Shown piece after piece: positions 5,546-5,894 of a stretch of DNA of 5,894 bases. The number at the start of each line of letters is the position of its first letter. Positions within the stretch are counted from its first letter, which is position 1. Location of the stretch: contig DNSH01000117.1 in NCBI GenBank assembly GCA_003499715.1, positions 3,384 through 9,277 on the forward strand, in the 5' to 3' direction. Below the pieces are notes generated by a model that was given only the letters and a program-made list of their open reading frames with translations, made no database searches and was not told where the DNA came from. This DNA is from Candidatus Mesolinea sp. (lineage in GTDB: Bacteria > Chloroflexota > Anaerolineae > Anaerolineales > Anaerolineaceae). A program made the position numbers and the translations under genes.

Positions 5546-5647
5546 ATTGGGGCAGTATTTTCGGTATTAAACCCTAACGCAAAGACTGAAACATTCCTGC
5601 AAGAGGTCTGGATTCACCGTTTCAATCCTAAGGATTGTCAAGGCTAA
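5546..5647 (+). pseudogene. Possible decayed fragment of an ECF sigma factor (region 2)
   Basis: The plus-strand frame from 5546 to the TAA at 5645-5647 reads AVFSVLNPNAKTETFLQEVW followed by IHRFNPKDCQG. This resembles ECF sigma factor region 2, where a 'LxxRILGDRxxAEDVLQEVFLRVW...RFDP' pattern recruits core RNA polymerase. The matches are in the spacing of the hydrophobic positions, in LQEVW against LQEVF, and in RFNP against RFDP. A few residues would be missing between EVWI and HRF. There is no start codon or RBS, an in-frame TAA lies at 5537-5539 and the frame ends after 33 codons, so the piece cannot be a functional gene. The alternative is chance similarity in non-coding DNA. Confidence 0.25.
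5623..5637. repeat. Near-perfect palindrome CAATCCT-A-AGGATTG
   Basis: Perfect 7-bp arms around a single central base. It is preceded by GTTT, which gives a CRISPR-repeat-like look, but only one copy exists in the window. Confidence 0.35.
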
Positions 5648-5741
5648 ATAGAAATGTCCTAATGGGTGAATAAAGTCTTCAGTATGGGTTTTTTCTCACA
5701 ACTAACTACCTTATTTCTTCTTGTCTATAATGATTCACGGT

Positions 5742-5759
5742 AACCCTAACCCTGACCCT
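5742..5759. repeat. Short tandem run of CCCTAA-like units
   Basis: AACCCT AACCCT GACCCT gives three 6-bp units, the last with one change. The 9-mer AACCCTAAC also occurs alone at 5570-5578. It is too short to call a functional repeat array. Confidence 0.4.
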
Positions 5760-5894
5760 TATCCAGTGGCAAGCGGTCTTATGTGCCTCGGCAAAGCCGC
5801 TGGGGAAGGGGAGTAAGAGGGGAAAGGCTGCTCGTACACTGTTCGTCATGATTTTATCGTTCCTTAGAAAAAACTCGGAGTAATCGAACGACGA

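Larger units (their letters stand above)
5142..5894. other. 753-bp stretch without a convincing gene
   Basis: No open frame here has a ribosome binding site plus recognisable protein. The longest plus-strand frame (5270-5539, 89 codons) has no Shine-Dalgarno sequence and no family resemblance. The stretch contains several short perfect palindromes (5358-5384, 5481-5495, 5524-5536, 5623-5637), a possible sigma-factor remnant (5546-5647), a CCCTAA-like run (5742-5759) and a purine-rich G/A tract (about 5802-5826). I see no strong intrinsic terminator directly behind the LRR-protease stop at 5141; TGATTTTTTGG there has a T-run but no preceding GC-rich stem. Confidence 0.6.

Noticed and set aside
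5619..5644. GTTTCAATCC...GGATTG looks like a CRISPR repeat
   Set aside because: Only a single copy is present, with no spacing pattern and no cas genes in the window.
5789..5799. CGGC-AAA-GCCG hairpin as a terminator
   Set aside because: The stem is only 4 bp and is followed by a G-rich stretch, not a T-run.

Overview
The window looks like a chromosomal fragment of a bacterium with moderate-to-low G+C, most likely a member of Chloroflexota (Anaerolineae-like). This is an inference from three things: the style of the leucine-rich-repeat (LRR) protein, including an inter-repeat segment of the 'LLDFLALNDPDWLETQ' type; its C-terminal 'NYLPIIFR' tail; and the presence of a DDE transposase of a kind I associate with that phylum. 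No rRNA or other taxonomic marker is present, so the assignment is tentative.

Layout. At the left edge (1-73, minus strand) are the first 24 codons of a probable M29-family aminopeptidase. It is divergent from infC (319-834, plus), which encodes a full-length translation initiation factor IF3 of 171 aa starting at a rare AUC codon. The 245-bp divergent spacer holds a plausible infC promoter and a perfect 10-bp hairpin in the infC leader. Seven bases after the infC stop lies a complete insertion sequence (about 842-2125). It has compound terminal inverted repeats, two TGCCTCA boxes at each end, and one intact 384-aa DDE transposase on the minus strand. The rpmI-rplT genes (L35, L20) that usually follow infC are not in the window.

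The right half is dominated by one gene (2199-5141, plus) for a 980-aa exported protein. It has a signal peptide, two separately capped plant-type LRR blocks (about 3 and 10 repeats), a cysteine-rich zinc metallopeptidase domain with HELGHIYGLED and a downstream Met-turn-like SxMSY, and a C-terminal beta-rich domain. An LRR recognition array fused to a metzincin-like protease is the most interesting object here.

The last 753 bp (5142-5894) contain no convincing gene. They hold several short perfect palindromes, a possible decayed fragment of an ECF sigma factor (5546-5647) and a short CCCTAA-like run.

The genes do not form a single pathway. infC is housekeeping, the IS is a recent-looking intact mobile element, and the LRR-protease has its own promoter-like sequence and ribosome binding site outside the IS, so it is probably a separate transcription unit.
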